Positions 1 to 13,573 of a stretch of DNA of 64,000 nt are shown here, in pieces. The notes beneath the pieces were generated by a model. It had not been told where the DNA came from, searched no databases, and was given only the letters and a program-made list of their open reading frames with translations. Source of the DNA: Megaleporinus macrocephalus (lineage: Eukaryota > Chordata > Actinopteri > Characiformes > Anostomidae); NCBI GenBank assembly GCA_021613375.1, contig CM038711.1:22245223-22309222 (forward strand), read 5' to 3'. Numbering within the stretch: position 1 is the first letter of the stretch; each line of letters starts with the position of its first letter. A program made the translations under genes and the position numbers.

Positions 1-74
1 ACCACATCATACATCTGTATATATTAACCACATGCACAGCCCAAGAAAGAAGGTCTGGCTTGATCTTTAAGTCT

Positions 75-1015
75 GAAATCTAGAGATAGAAGGAGGGATC
101 GGCCTTGTATCGGTATTGGGCGATTTTTAATCAAAATATGTTATTAGTGATCACCCAATATTTCTCCAATTTAGCCAATCCAGAGAGCCGACCTATGGCT
201 TTAAACAAATAAGCCTAATTTCTGTGTTTCCAGCTAGCGTTTCATCCAGGAAGAGGAGCTATTTGTGAGACCCTCCGGGCAGGTCCCTGCAACTCCTATC
301 TGAACCACTAAGTGGAAATACATACCGTTTCATTTTCCAAAGACTGACTAAAGCATGTGCTGATAGAAAACATCATCCATCCGTCTGGCAGTTTGTTACC
401 GTATGTGACTCAGACTCATCCAGGGCAGTTTGTAACATCTGTAAAATTACTAGACATTTAACTCTACTAATCTGATACGGCACTTCAGAGTACACCACAC
501 GGCTGTATACAGTGAGTATCAACAAACAGCAGAGCTAGCACGCGCAGCTAGCACAAAACAAATAACCCGGAGAACCGTGCAGACCAGATCTGACCGGTAT
601 GAACAGTACAGCAGCCACAACAGCCAGGGAGCTAAAGGAATCACAGCCAGAGTGATTGAGCTTTTAGTTTTTAACCAGCTCTTCTCGGCTGTAGAAGATG
701 TTCTGTGGCATTCTTGCGCTTAATATTCCACCTGGATTCATGCTTTGCCATTCCTTGTAGGAAATATTTTTCAGATGTCGCTCCTCCGGAGCTGTATTAA
801 GTGGTTTACGTCACAAAGACCTTCTAACTTCTAATTTAGTTCAAATATTATGCTGTTTCAGCATAATAGGTAATAAAAGGTAATAAACTAGGTTCCACCA
901 TGTTTCATGACTTGCTTACGCTAATAATATGTAGCCGTGGCATACCACCCCACCCTCGATCAGCGAATGGAATCGGCCTTAAAAAAACTCTGATCGGTCC
1001 ATCTCTACTGACATC
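75..1015. mobile_element. Probable hAT-type DNA transposon relic
   Basis: The two ends carry roughly inverted copies of a tagagat...gatcgg sequence (near 81-103 and 990-1010), resembling termini of fish hAT elements. Near 427-470 the + strand reads A-V-C-N-I-C-K followed by a histidine, reminiscent of a BED zinc finger of hAT transposases, but stops break the frame. It is therefore a dead or non-autonomous copy. The boundaries and the family name are inferences from pattern only. Confidence 0.35.
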
Positions 1016-2284
1016 CAAAATTGTCATCATACTGATATAGATATAAAGACAATGATTGTAGTCCCCTACATGCTCAGGAGACAAATAATCAGATTCATCC
1101 ACTTATGGACAGGAGCCTGCAGCACTGACATTGCTAAATGTTTTGTCAGCCCTATGTGTGCAATCACACATTTCCACCAGAGAGGTCTCCAAAAACTGAC
1201 ATAGTGTAGCTTTGAAAAGGTATGACTACATCCCTGTCCCCTGGAAAACCAAAATTAGTGTACCTTTAGGATATACAGCTGGACTTGTTGCACCTGTACA
1301 TTGTTTGTACTATAAGGGGTGGGTGGGCTAGCATTTACCTGGACTCTACTTTTTTTTCTGGCAGTGTAATGAACATGTCAGCTGTAGCAACTCTTTGCTT
1401 GCTTAACACAAACTTTTCACCCCTGCATACAGAGATGAAGTCAAACTTCTAAGAATAAATCATAAGACAGGAAGCCACAGAAGGGCCGCTGCAAAAGGCA
1501 CTGCTGAAAAATGATATCAGGGCAGTGAAAAAGCAGGCCTTCCTGCATCCCACTTTTCCTGTGCTGGGAGTGCGTGTGAGTGTGTGTGTGAGTAATCGTC
1601 GTTTTCTCCTTGAAGCGTGCGTGCCTCCAAACATGCCAGAACTGGAAGTCCTACTCCATGACTTGTGCGATTGTGATCAGCCTGATAACAGCTTGTCGAA
1701 CACATACACAGGAGTTGTTAAAGATCTTAAAAGCATTCTTGTAAAATCTGCAGCCATCTTTTTCTGGCACTGATCGCCCTCTGCCGCAGTCCATGGCAGA
1801 GATCACAAAAAAAATAAAAAATAAATAAAGAAAAACAGAGTAAGAACTTACAGGCCTTCCAGGGCCACCCTTGTGACTTCAGCCACAGTAAAGAGAGAGT
1901 TCAATAGGGCATGTGGTCAGCTACAATGCAAGAAGACACAAAGATCCATCGCACAGGACATTGCTTGAAAAAATAAAAAAAACATTAGCCCATGTGATCA
2001 AACGGAAAGGGCCGCCGAACATGTCTGCAGTAAATGATGATTGCTGTGAGGCCTGTGAACAACAGGACTGAAATGAATACACAGCAAGACCAGAAACACA
2101 CCCACGTCCTGCAGGGAAACACTGAGAAATGAAGTTTACAATGACCACTTATAAGACCAAAGAACATCCATTTCTTTTTTACTTCCTACAAGAGGTGACA
2201 GGAGTAAGGCTGGAGAAAGACAGTGGTACTATATATACACTATTTACCGAGAAAAACATTTTTCTGAGGCCCACTTAAGTTACA
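1016..2284. other. Non-genic stretch
   Basis: Only short chance ORFs are present. A small TG-rich patch lies at 1570-1590. I see no coding exon, RNA gene or clear repeat here. Confidence 0.5.
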
Positions 2285-2510
2285 GCTCCACTATGTAGGT
2301 GTATTTGTTGCTGCACAGTTTATCAGCCACTCTCTACCCCATTGACCAACTGACCAGATATTATTTGGGTGGCAGACCATTTTCAGCACAGCAGTGACAC
2401 TGGCATGCATGTGCGGGATGAGTGTATCAGACACAGCAGTGTTGCTGAGGTTGTTTTTACACACGTCAGTGTTACTGAGTTGAGAGTGATCCACCAACCA
2501 AATATGCCCA
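2285..2510. repeat. Fragment of the 7.9-kb MITE family
   Basis: Shares phrases with the internal part of the element at 7865-8616, such as attatttgggtgg, the 'cagcagtgacactg' phrase, the 'cagacacagcagtg' phrase and a 'gtgatccaccaac' phrase. The terminal repeats are lost, so this is an internal, decayed fragment. Confidence 0.6.
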
Positions 2511-2634
2511 AATATCTCTGTGATTAGTTACTGATCACTGATGACTAAATGCCTATGACTAAACTGTATACGAGCAAAGTGGTACCAGTACAATGTAGCT
2601 GTTTCTAATATATTGGCTAATGTGTATACAATCT

Positions 2635-3290
2635 ATATACAGTACTGTGCGAAAGAGGGGTGCTGAGATCACCATTCATTCATTTGATTTCCAGTCAAAA
2701 CAGCCATTAGATAAAAGATTTTCATTTTCAGGAGATATATTTGAGGAAATTGTATGGACGAGAACTCACTGGCATTAGGGAAGGGGAAGGTCAAAATGAT
2801 AATATGTCAAAAAACAGGAGTTTCCGGTAAATGGGTCTCCTGCAAGACCTGGAAGACCAAAAAAACTGCTAACATCAGATAAAAAGTACTGAAAGCTTTT
2901 ATGTTTGAGAGAAGTGAGACAAAAGTCTTTCTGTCCATCCTTTCACTGCAAGAAGGCAGCTCAATATTGTCTGAACGGATTTGGAGTTATCCATAAGCCA
3001 ACGCTGGGAAAAAGAATTAGACAAAAAATAGAAGAAAATTGCACCAGAACACAGAAACTGAACATCTGAGATATATGGTAAGGTTTCATGGATAGATGAG
3101 TGTAAATTTGTAACTGGGATCATTTGGATTGTGAGAAGCAGAAAATGTAACCAGTTTCTAAGCCTGAATTCTAAAGATGTGGAAAACAATCCCTGTAGTT
3201 TTCTTTCTAAAACTATGTCTCCTGAAACTCTGTTTGCTTGTTTGCTATTTTTCCTGATGCTGAACACTTGATCGTTGACTTGTGCACAGC
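2635..3290 (+). mobile_element. Degenerate Tc1-like transposon relic
   Basis: The left edge reads tacagtactgtgcgaaag, a common terminal phrase of Tc1-like elements in fish. Around 2840-2880 the + strand reads P-G-R-P-K-K, the AT-hook-like linker that joins the two helix-turn-helix domains in Tc1 transposases. Near 3085-3110 a 'catggatagatgagt' phrase resembles the region around the first catalytic Asp. Multiple stops and shifts make it inactive. Confidence 0.45.
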
Positions 3291-6200
3291 ATGGTTCTGG
3301 TATACATAATTGACTTGTACTAGGCTATGATTGCTTTGAACATGATGTTCTTGCCTCCCTCAGTCACTAATCACTATGAAAGCCAATCCAGTTAAAGCAT
3401 GTTGAATGAATTGCTGTTTGATGAGCTTTGGAAATGAAGTGTAAAAAGACTCAGCTCCTTCATTTGACTTTAACATGCTTTTAGGAGACTGGTATTTGGT
3501 GGCATTGCGCCCAGATGAGGAAATGACAGGAAACAGCAAAATGACATCAGCCATTGGGCAGCGGTGTGCTTGTTTAATGGGCTGCAGGACCTAAATGAGG
3601 TTTTCCATGCAGCTCAAAAACACACAGCTCACCTTGAGAGTGCGCTCATGAATTCAGAAAGAACATACTGTATTTCACCCAAGCCGCTGCAGAAAGCTGA
3701 CCTGCAGCTGGCAGTGAATCAAAATGAACATCCATTGCCACTTTGATTTGATATAATGTGATATACCCTCTTTTTTATTTTTACTCTTCTCTGAAAGAGC
3801 CACAGCTTGTCCCTCAGCTTGTTTTGTTTTGGCTTGGGCTTAGGTTGCCATGTCAAGGCTTGATTTGATGCAGTCAGCAAGTCGAGGATGACAAACAGTC
3901 CCAGGAGCCTTGGCAGCAGTTTTGGTGAGAGAGGCTGAGAGTACTGCCCAAGGCCAGCTAAAGGTCAGTGTTAACTCAGCAGCCCGCCTCTGCAGGCTTA
4001 GCAGTAATGTAATAATCTGGCCTGGGTTTCAACAGCCTCTAAACAGCACCGCGTCCTGGGGAAATTCACACAGGACCCCAAATGGACCCACTGCAACCTG
4101 CACACGCACTCCATGCCAAAAGAGGACAAAAGCACTCAGGGATCACCCCAGGGTGGATGATCGTTTGTCACGGGCTGAGCCCTGGGCAGCTGGAATTTCG
4201 CAGTTTACGCACGCAGAATATCAGACAAGATGCACGGTGTTCCTCAGGATCAGGGGCTGCCGAAGCATGGTGCCAATCAAAGCCTGCAGCACTGCCGCTG
4301 CACCGTTCACACATTGGTGCAGCCTCGCAAGGCCTTGCCCTGGGGCTGCGGCTGCTAGACCTCAGTGTGGAAGTGCCTGTAAATGTATGGTTTTGTCACT
4401 ATGTTCACACATTCCCAATACAACCAATGCAATCCGTTAGCCCCCAGCTGTAGATGGCAACCCCCTACCCCACATTGTTCGCTGCTGATGTCACTGATTC
4501 TTATACCCGCAGCCCTAGTCCTATATTGTTGAGGAGGGTGTGTGGGATTATACTCATAAATGCACCTTCAACATTCAGCTTTTATTGTGCAAATCACTCA
4601 CCACTACAGAATTTATATTACTGTGTCCACCACTTATTCCTCCCTCTAGTCCTAAAGTCAGCGCAGCAATCTGAGGCTCTCTGTTTTACGACGTGGCTGC
4701 AGTTGTCATCAGTCTTTTAAAATTCAAACAACTAGAATGGTTGCAAGGGTTTTCTTGTTTGTGAGCATGTGTGCATGCGTGCTTTAGAATAGAAGTTGCA
4801 CAGATAAGAGAGAGAGAGAGATCGTAGTTCAAGGAGATTTAGTGAATGAGGGAGATTCACAGAGGGAGTGAAGTACCTATCCAGTCATCACCCTCTGAGG
4901 AATGTATGGAATGGTCCCCCCTTCTCTCAGCAAACATTTGATTTAAATTAAATGATACGAGCTGGGCCCCTCTCATTCTCTTGCTCTGAGCCAAGAGGCC
5001 ACAGTCACAAAGTAATCCCTCCCTATCAAACTCCAGCAGTCCAAACATGCTAACAGCTAGCATACCACACTATTGAGTTCAAGGCTCAAAAGCTGACGGT
5101 TGTATCTAGAAGACTTTCGAGAAGAGCATTTCCCTAAAATTTCTTGCTAAAAAGTATACAAAATAGTTCTTCATAAAATAGTTTGGATTAGCATGATAAC
5201 CACTAGCAATGAGAATGGTATGGGGCAGAGGGGAAGACTTCTGATAAGAGTTTCTAGGAACTTAAAAAGCCTGTAACCCAATAGAATTATTTTACACTTC
5301 TATACTTATACTTTATATTTTATACTATGTTTGCCAAATGTGTGTGATTTTGTATAGTTTTAAGTGAATTTGCTCATCCAGCCACAAAAGGTGGGTAAAA
5401 AGAACATATAAACAAATAATGCAGCTGTAACAGTGTAATTAAAACACTTTGTGAGCCAATAGGAGAGCTAATATTTTCATTGTTGGATCAAAAATGTTAA
5501 ACTGGAAGCCACAAAAGACAAATAATCAGCCAAATGCCACATCCAGGTAGGAAAGATCAGCCCACGATACAGATACAGTTGCCACAAAGGCCCTTACCAG
5601 CCTGAGGACAGAGCATTTGGAGAAGATGAGCTTAAAAATGCCCATGCAATCACAAAGTGATTATGAACAGCAATAAGAGTAAGTCATAGCTGACATTAGA
5701 TTAAATGTTGAATTAAACTCAGAATAGCAGTCATTAGCTAGCTACGTGTAGTAATACGAGTTATCCATAGGTATTTAGTGTCTGCTTAACATGTAACTTC
5801 AACAGTTCATTGCTTGTGTGTGTGTGTACACTGTGCATGTGTGCATGAGAGAGAAAAAGAGAAAATGTCTGTTTTTTCCTTAAGAAATGAAACAGTTAGC
5901 CTTGTAATAAAATAGCCTGGATCTTATTGTAGGAGTCATCATTCAGATGTTTTAATGGGTTAAATGGCCATCAGAAAATTGGCCAGTAAAGAGTTTTTTG
6001 TTTTTCTCTGCGGTATGAAGGTAGATATCGTTGCTGTTCAATGCAAAACATGTATGTTCAGTTAATTTTCTACATAATTTGAACACAATTGCTGCTGTTT
6101 GTACATTGCATAAATATTCTATTTTGAAAGGACCAATAGAAATGCTTCAAAATCACTTGGAAAAAAACTGGAACCAGATTTGTTTTTGGACAGCGACAAT

Positions 6201-7864
6201 ATGGTCCCCTGTCAGTTAGAACTCCAAGCGTTGAGGAAAAGAAGACAATGATATGCTAATATATCAGTCAAAAGTAAAATATGGTTTGAGAAGATATAAA
6301 TGTATGTGTCTGTGTCTAAAACAAGGTATTGCAATGAATTCCCATTAGCATGTGTTAAAAAACTACTAGAATCCTATAAGGATGCTAGCAAAAGTTAGTA
6401 TTATCATATAGCTGGATCTTTCCTTCTATGTATTTGTGATATTTTACAGGGTAAGGTATTTGTAATATTTAGATGTAGGACTATTTTGGAAATGTGATAT
6501 GATAGGCTGTGACTGTCTTTTACCACACAAGTAAAGCGCTTGACTAACAACATACTTATTTGTTCTTTTTTTCAAATAAAGAAAAGATGAAGTGAAAAGA
6601 GTCCTGAGATTAAATTGCCCTGTGACATCTGACCCTGGCCAAATCTCCATCTTGGACATGCTTTATAGTCCCTCAACACGCAACCTTTAGACTTCAAGAA
6701 AAGGAGAATAAACAGTCCCTCCAAAAATCTTTCAGCACACCATTCAGGCATGCAGCGAGCTATTTGGGATTAAGAAGGCGCCTGCACAAAAGAGAAATAA
6801 AACAAAACCGCCACTCGGCCATTAGTGAATTACTGGGGAGACGAAGAGAGGACAGCGCGAGGAAAAAGGGGTGTGGAGGAGGGGAAAATAAAAACATAGT
6901 AGGATTTCTGTGCTGCGTGCCGTGCGGCCCTGACATTAGCGAGCTGTTTAACATGAGGTGCCAGTGAAGGTGAACCGGTCTCGGCCGTGTAAACAAGCCG
7001 GGGGAAGGGAGGGGTATAACACAGCAGGGCCTGAATGTGAATGTGTGATTAATCATGGCGCAGCTCCAGTGAGCCAGTCTGAGAGGGGCTCTGGACCCCT
7101 CCTCCCCACCGCCGCTCCCCCGAGACAGGCCTGGAGGAGCAGGAATGCTGCATATGGGTGGTCAATTAGCTTAAAGGTTTCAGCTGTGACAGAGCATTGC
7201 TCCATGGGCTGCAGAGGGGACGTGCTCTCGCTCTCTCTCTTTCTGCCCACATCATATCAACATCAGTCCAAACATGCAGCGAAAAACCGCATGCCGTGAT
7301 CTGAGACATTCCCATGCCTGAAACATAAAGACTTTCACTCCATTTCCTCCAGCCTAAATCAACAGGCCTTTTTTTTCACTGTGGTTACCGCGATGAAGGC
7401 CTCACTGCCAGAAAGCGACCGTGTTTTTTTTACCCCTGTGTCTTTTTAAAAGAGCATGCTCCACTTTGATTAGTCTTCTCCTGCTCCCGGGGTTGCTTAG
7501 TGTGACAGTTTGTCATTTCGCCACACTCTGAGTGATGTTATTAAGGCTAACAGCACTTGTAAACCAACGTTGCTGTTATTCCATTAACACGCCTGTTTTC
7601 TCCTGTCAGAGGTGCTAGTGGATGCACTCCATAATCTACAACCAAATTCTAAACTAAGACAGCATGTCGGTGTCTTTACACCAGGCTGTACACTCCTAAA
7701 AGCAAAAGTGTTCCAGGTCTCTGTGGCTCTCCTTGTTCTGTGATAAGTTCCAGGCAGTAGTGCTGACAGGACGTGCTGCCTTTACACTATTTAATAAAGT
7801 AACATTTTGATGGGTTAGTAATTTTCTGAATGATAATATTCAAATGAAATGAATATGCTCATGT
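3291..7864. other. Intergenic stretch without recognised genes
   Basis: Chance ORFs only, including an open 176-codon frame at 3910-4440 with no recognisable domain. Two GC-richer, low-repeat patches stand out from the AT-rich surroundings: about 3880-4360 and about 6740-7320. They could be conserved non-coding elements, which only alignment with other fish could show. Short GA and TG runs occur at 4808-4820 and 5814-5826. Confidence 0.5.
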
Positions 7865-8616
7865 ATACACAATTCAGTCATAACGTTAAAACCACCTCCT
7901 TGTATCTACACTCACTGTTCATTTCATCAGCTCCACTTATCATAGGAGAACTTTCCAATTCTACACCCTTCCATCCTGTTCTTCAATGATCAGGACCCCC
8001 AAAGGACCACTACAGAGCTGATATTATTTGGGTGGTGGGTCATGCTCACTGACATTGTGGTGGCGGTGTGTTGTGCTGATACAAGTGAGTTTTTAAACAC
8101 CACTCACTGTCCTCTCTATTAGACACGCCTACCTTCAGGTCCACCTTGTAGATGTAAGTCAAAGATGATAGCTTCTCTGTTGCAGTTTGAGTTGATCAAC
8201 CTCTAGGCCCTCAACAGTGGTCACAGGACGCTTCCCACAGGACACTGTTGGCTGGATGTTGCTGGTTGGTGGACGATTCTCAGTCCAGCAGTGACACTGA
8301 GGTGTTTAAACACTCCAGCAGCACTGCTGTGTCTGATCCACTTAAATCAGGACAACACCCTGCATCGCCATGTTAGCATCACTGCAGTGCTAAGAATGAT
8401 CCACCACCTAATAGTACCTGCTCTGTGGGGGTCCTGACCATTTAAAAACAGGGTAAAAGGGGATAAACAATGTATACAGAGAATCAGATGGACTGAAGTC
8501 TGAAATTGTTGAACAACAGTGTTCCTAAGTGGAGCTGATAAAAGAGTGGAGCTGATAAAACAGACAATGTGTGTAGATGTAAGGAGGTGTTTTTAACGTT
8601 CTGGCTGATCGGTGTA
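7865..8616. mobile_element. MITE with inverted termini, near-complete copy
   Basis: The left end (about 7866-7912) and right end (about 8568-8615) are inverted copies of each other: both read approximately tac-ac, then cagtcataacgttaaaacc-like sequence, then acctcctt..tctacactca. The 750-bp body has no transposase and is related to fragments at 2285-2510 and 17895-18240. This is a non-autonomous DNA transposon. The superfamily is not decidable from what I see. Confidence 0.7.
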
Positions 8617-8810
8617 TCTGTGTGTATCTTAATGCATGCTAAGCTGATTTGCTTTGCTGTTGCTAAAACCTTGTACAAGTATTATCACCAAGAGTATTCA
8701 GAAGAAGAAGACTGACGTCAAACAAACTTCTGTTGCTGTGCTAATGGATGCTGGAGCTGTTATCAAAGAAATCAGTACTTGAACAGTTTTTAGACCTGAT
8801 ATGTGCCCTG

Positions 8811-8850
8811 TTTTTTTTTTTTTTTTTGGTTTTTTTTGTTTTGTTTTTAA
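8811..8850. repeat. Poly-T tract
   Basis: A run of about 16 T broken by GG, then further T-rich sequence. It could be a retroposon tail or simple slippage. Confidence 0.7.
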
Positions 8851-9837
8851 TCTAGTTATTCTGTGGGTACATTTGTTTGGTCATTTTCATAGAAGTGCTC
8901 GCTAGAAAGAACAACACTAGTCCACTATGGAAGTGTTATCTTACAAAAACACCCATCATGCATTAGGCAAATACATCAGACAAAACAGAAATTTCTAGCA
9001 GTGTCTACTTACTAGCATTGCCACGCAGCCATAAACAAATAAATACTAGCTCTTGGTTGCCACTGGCCTCTAGTAGCTTGTGAGGCATGGCTATACTGAC
9101 GACCATGCCAGGTTTATGGGAAATATGCGCCCTAAATGTTGTTTAAATGTCTTTGTCTGTTGGTTGAAAGGTATGTGTGTATGTTTTATGTGTTATTGTT
9201 TGACAGGAGTGGGTTTAATTAGTGTGTTTTGAGTGTGAGGGGGATCACCGGTAGCGTGGAGCCTGTGGTTAGTGGTGACCTCCCCTGTGAGTTTTCTGTC
9301 AGTGTATAATAAAAGAACACTTCTTTCAGCAGAATGTCCGTTTGCTCTACACATAAGTGCTATGATATAACCAAGCTAGCATTAATGTAAGCTTAGTCAT
9401 CAAACAACACAGCGATTATATCCCTATCAGCAGCAAATAAACACTACTAGGTTTTTATCCTTTTTTTATCCTGATGTAGGTGTCTAATTAGCCAGATTGC
9501 TTCTTTGGTAACTTTACATTTTAGCCTGCTGTCCTCTCCCGTCACTTCCTGTCAGTTATAGAGCTGAGATAAGATGTCTGCCTCCCTAGTGGTGATATAA
9601 CCTGTCTACCTTCATTTTGCCTTCACCAGCTCATGAAAAGATTCAAAATTTCAAAACAACCTGATCCCAAAAATTCAGACTGATTCTTTGCTACAGATAC
9701 ATCATCAGATGGGGGTTTCTGTAGATTTTAAACTGGAAAAGCTCACACTGTGTCTTCTGTATCACTATTGTAGGATGCGAGTCAGCATGTTCAGATAATG
9801 GTTAAATGTTTCATTTTAAAGTACATATTTAATGGGT
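8851..9837. other. Non-genic stretch
   Basis: No coding exon or RNA gene was recognised. Sequence is unremarkable and AT-rich. Confidence 0.45.
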
Positions 9838-10290
9838 ATTGTTGTTCCTTTGACTATTGACTTAGCATTAAAGCTAAAATCAAAAAAAGAATTCCCAAGC
9901 AGGTTTCTCTATAAGGTACTGCTGAGTTTGTATCTAATCTGTCTGCTTATCTCTGTCTGGTTTCTCCTGCCGAGTTTACACAGGACAAGGCCACAGCCTG
10001 AAACACAGACTGTATTTTTTCCAGCTATGAGTTTATCATAAAATAAATATCAAACCTATCCAGAAAAGGAGGGTCCCCAGTCTGCTATCAACAGGTGGAG
10101 ATGCTCATGAAGGGGCTACTGTTACTTTATCAGACCATGCTAACTTCTGCCTTGTGCTTCAGGTCTTGGGGTTCAAATCTACACAGGCCAGTTTGCATGC
10201 TTTCTGTTCAATACATATTGAACTGTGCATAATTGTTTCTTAATACTTTTTGTTTTTTTTGTTAATCCAAAAGTTCCATCAGTATAGAGG
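9838..10290. repeat. Unclassified dispersed repeat, copy A
   Basis: Co-linear with 17161-17800. Shared blocks include ctgctgagtttgtatct, tctctgtctggtttctcct, the 'aggacaaggc..cagcct' phrase, catgctaacttct, ttcaaatctacacaggcc and aatccaaaagttccatca. Copy A lacks a central segment of about 250 bases present in copy B. There is no coding capacity. It could be a solo LTR or a non-autonomous element, since I cannot define termini or a target-site duplication. Confidence 0.6.
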
Positions 10291-12564
10291 CTTTTCATCA
10301 TGACTTCTTTAAACGTTAAAGACGTTCTTCACGCTCAGACATATTAACATTGTTCTTTAAAGAAGCTTCCACTGAAAGTTTCTTCAGGAAAGCAAAAATA
10401 ATATTGCATTTAAAAGGAACTTTTGAACCGAGTCCACCTCAGTTTATCCCATTACTATCATTAGTGTGTTCTGTAATTAGCCAAAGCAGGCAATTCATTT
10501 CGTGTAAATTGACCTTAGCATACGGATCAAGGGACTTACTGAGTTCTCACTTTCTTGCTCCCTTACTCTGGCCAGGGCCTGCCTGCAGTTAGTCCAGCCT
10601 CTCTGATTTCTGTGTTTGGACAGGAACAGTGAGGAGCACGCTTCAGCCTAGCAGCATGCAGGCATTTGGAAAATTTCTGGAAAAAACTAAACAACATTGC
10701 CAAAAATAAGGATTTGTACAAAGAACAGGGTGTGGGGGCTTGGAAATAAATGTAGATGTTTCACACAGCTTCATGCCTCATACATGATGTGTACTGGAAA
10801 TCAAGTTCATGCAAAACATGGATGCGGATCCAAACTTGATTTGCGAGAGTCTGTCTGTCTGTGGGAACGCATTATTAAAAAAACTCTGCCCTGTACTCAC
10901 TAAAAAGAGTTCAGCATGTACAGCAATGTGTACGTGCATAATTGGGCATACTTTCTTATAGATGTGCGCACTTCAGCGATATCGAATGTGTGCAGCCCTA
11001 CACGCATGCAGCTGAACTTGAGGGGGGTCGGACTGGACAGGAAAGGTGAAGGTTGAGGCAGGGCTCAGAAAACAAAGAGCCTGGAGACTCCGCGCACACA
11101 CTTTTCCTCTTCCTTGAAGCGTGGGGATCTTCCCACCATCACTGACTCAAGGAGAAACATCCTGGAGGCTGCGGTCACGTTTTTTCAATCTCTCCTTCAT
11201 TTTCGAATGAAGGCCTTTGGAAATGGACTGAAATGCAATGATTTGTTAATGCTTCGTCCACATATGTGTTCTTTCTGTTTGATTGTTTGATTACAAAAAC
11301 ACTAAACTCAACCAATCCATTGTACAAGTGTGCTACTTAAAATGCAAACAAAATAAATATCACGCCATATTTCCGTATGTTGACCTCAGAAAGTTGCATG
11401 CTACAAGATTGCATCAGTTGTGCAGCCAGATTTCTTTTTGACAGGGGGTCTGGTTACAGGTGGAGGAGGCCAGCTAGTATGGCTGTTAGATACCAGAAAT
11501 TTTGGAGAGACTTAGAAGTGAGAGAGTACATAATGAACTCAGTTCCAAAAAAAGACATACAGGAAATCAGACAAAATTAAAGATTACAGTATTATTTATA
11601 TACTCGACCATATCAAGAAAATTTGGAAGGCTAACAGTTAAATTAGCTGACTAACACAGGCTGCCTATTGCCTCTTTTGGCACTGGTAATGTTTGATTGT
11701 AAGCTAATTTTACCATTACAGATATTACATTTGACTTTTTTTTCCACTTTGTTTAAGGTAAAATACTGCAGAACTGAATATTATAGTGTGTGAGCTATAG
11801 ATGGTTGCATTGTTCAGGTTGTCTAGGTAGCGACTGCACATTGTGCATGCAGATGCGAACAAACTTAAAAGATACTTTGTGGACTTTAAAGATTTGGAGT
11901 TTAGGCTTGATTCCTGAATGCTTGAAATCATGGGATTAATTACTTTGGGGATCAACCTCTAGCCCAAACTGCTAGCATTAAGGCCCAGATACTTTTGCTG
12001 TTGTGAAGATGATAACTAACTAACTAGCCAACTTCATAAAATGAACACCCACCCAGTAGTGTAATCAGAGGGAAAATATATTTTGGAGAATTAAACATAA
12101 CCTCACATTTCACTGGCTAACATTAGCTAACAACATACCTTGGTGGGTAAAGACTTATTAACCAGAGTCTTGCCAGTGTACATGTTTGGGTTGTAGCTCT
12201 GGCCCCATATGGCTACACTTCTGGTTTGAATGGATTTTTTCCAATGTTCTGTAAAGAATGTCCAACCTCATGACCGTAAATACAAATGAACGCATTTGTG
12301 GGCGGAGCATGGATAGGTTGATTAGTGAAGGCTAATGTTATCCTTCAAAAATAATATGAGGCAGCATTTTTCATGTTAGGCCAGGAAGACTGAATATGAT
12401 CAAACGAGGCTGTCAGGCATTATATTAGCCCCCATTTTTAATCTCGTTATGGCTGGAATAGACCACCGCAAGGCTGCTTTCTCATGTTAAAGTGCTGAGC
12501 GGTTAGGGACACTCATTAGTGGCTTCTCCAAAAGTGCTCTGTTTTTCTTCACCGCTCCCACCCA

Positions 12565-12605
<41 letters not shown>

Positions 12606-12676
12606 CTTTCATGAATTCTTTCCTTCAGTGCCTTGGCATCTATATGTTTGTCTCTCTTCCAGCCTTCTACTTTTTT

Positions 12677-12713
<37 letters not shown>

Positions 12714-13573
12714 GTTCGCTTCTCCCTCACCCTTTTTCTCAGTGAAAATTGAGTCATAACTTCCTGACTCCGCTGGCCAAAGGTCACTCCTGTGGGTTTG
12801 CCCCTCCCCCTATTTCTTTCTCCTCCTCCTCCTTTTGCTCTCCCTGTGGTGAGGCCCCTCCATCTCGTCAGCATTCCTCAGACCGAGAGCACCTTCAAAA
12901 CGGGCTCAGCGTGCCCATGGGCTGACGAAGAGTGGACGCTCCTCAGCTGCCGCAGCTCCTCAGCTGGCCCGAGGAGTGCTCTGACTGTGAGAAAATGTGG
13001 CCCGGCACCACTCCGGCCCCCGCGATGACAGCGAGAAGGCAACTGGGGGGCTCTGGGGGACAGAGATTGATATCTGTTGCACATGAGTCCCCTGTGCCTC
13101 CTGCCTATGTCCTGTGCCAAGTCCCAGCGTTAAGCCCCTCCATGAGAAGCCACATTGCCCCCTGTGTGCACTCTTTTATACACACATACACACAAATATA
13201 ACAGACATACATATACCCACAAAATTCAGGCACTGACCCTCTCTCATCTACAATTGTGGCAGCTGTGTTCATGGGGCATAGGCCATGCAGTGACTGCTCT
13301 CTGACCCCATATGGCCAGTATGGGCTCTCACTGCTCCCAATAGAGGGCTCTGGTTACATCCTCTCAACTACTCCAACACACACACACTCACACAACTGCT
13401 TTTATACAGTGTTAAGACATGAGGATATGCATTTGCTCCCTATGTATTATTTATGCTTTATTTATATTTTGATATATCCCATTTGTATATGTCACATCAA
13501 AACTCAACTACTTTTTTCAGAATTCTTTTTAGAACCTCTGACTTGCATAAATTTATACTTTATACTTAATAAT
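10291..13573. other. Intergenic stretch with two (TC)n microsatellites
   Basis: Pyrimidine dinucleotide runs at 12568-12602 and 12679-12709 create open frames on the minus strand that are artefacts. The segment 12720-13110 is GC-richer and includes a 'ccaaaggtcac' nuclear-receptor-like half site near 12777. No gene recognised. Confidence 0.5.

Noticed and set aside
3910..4440. 176-codon + strand ORF
   Set aside because: No domain, no splice context, overlapping open frame in a second phase; likely a GC-rich chance frame.
12503..12874. 123-codon minus-strand Arg/Glu-rich ORF
   Set aside because: Produced by two (TC)n microsatellites.
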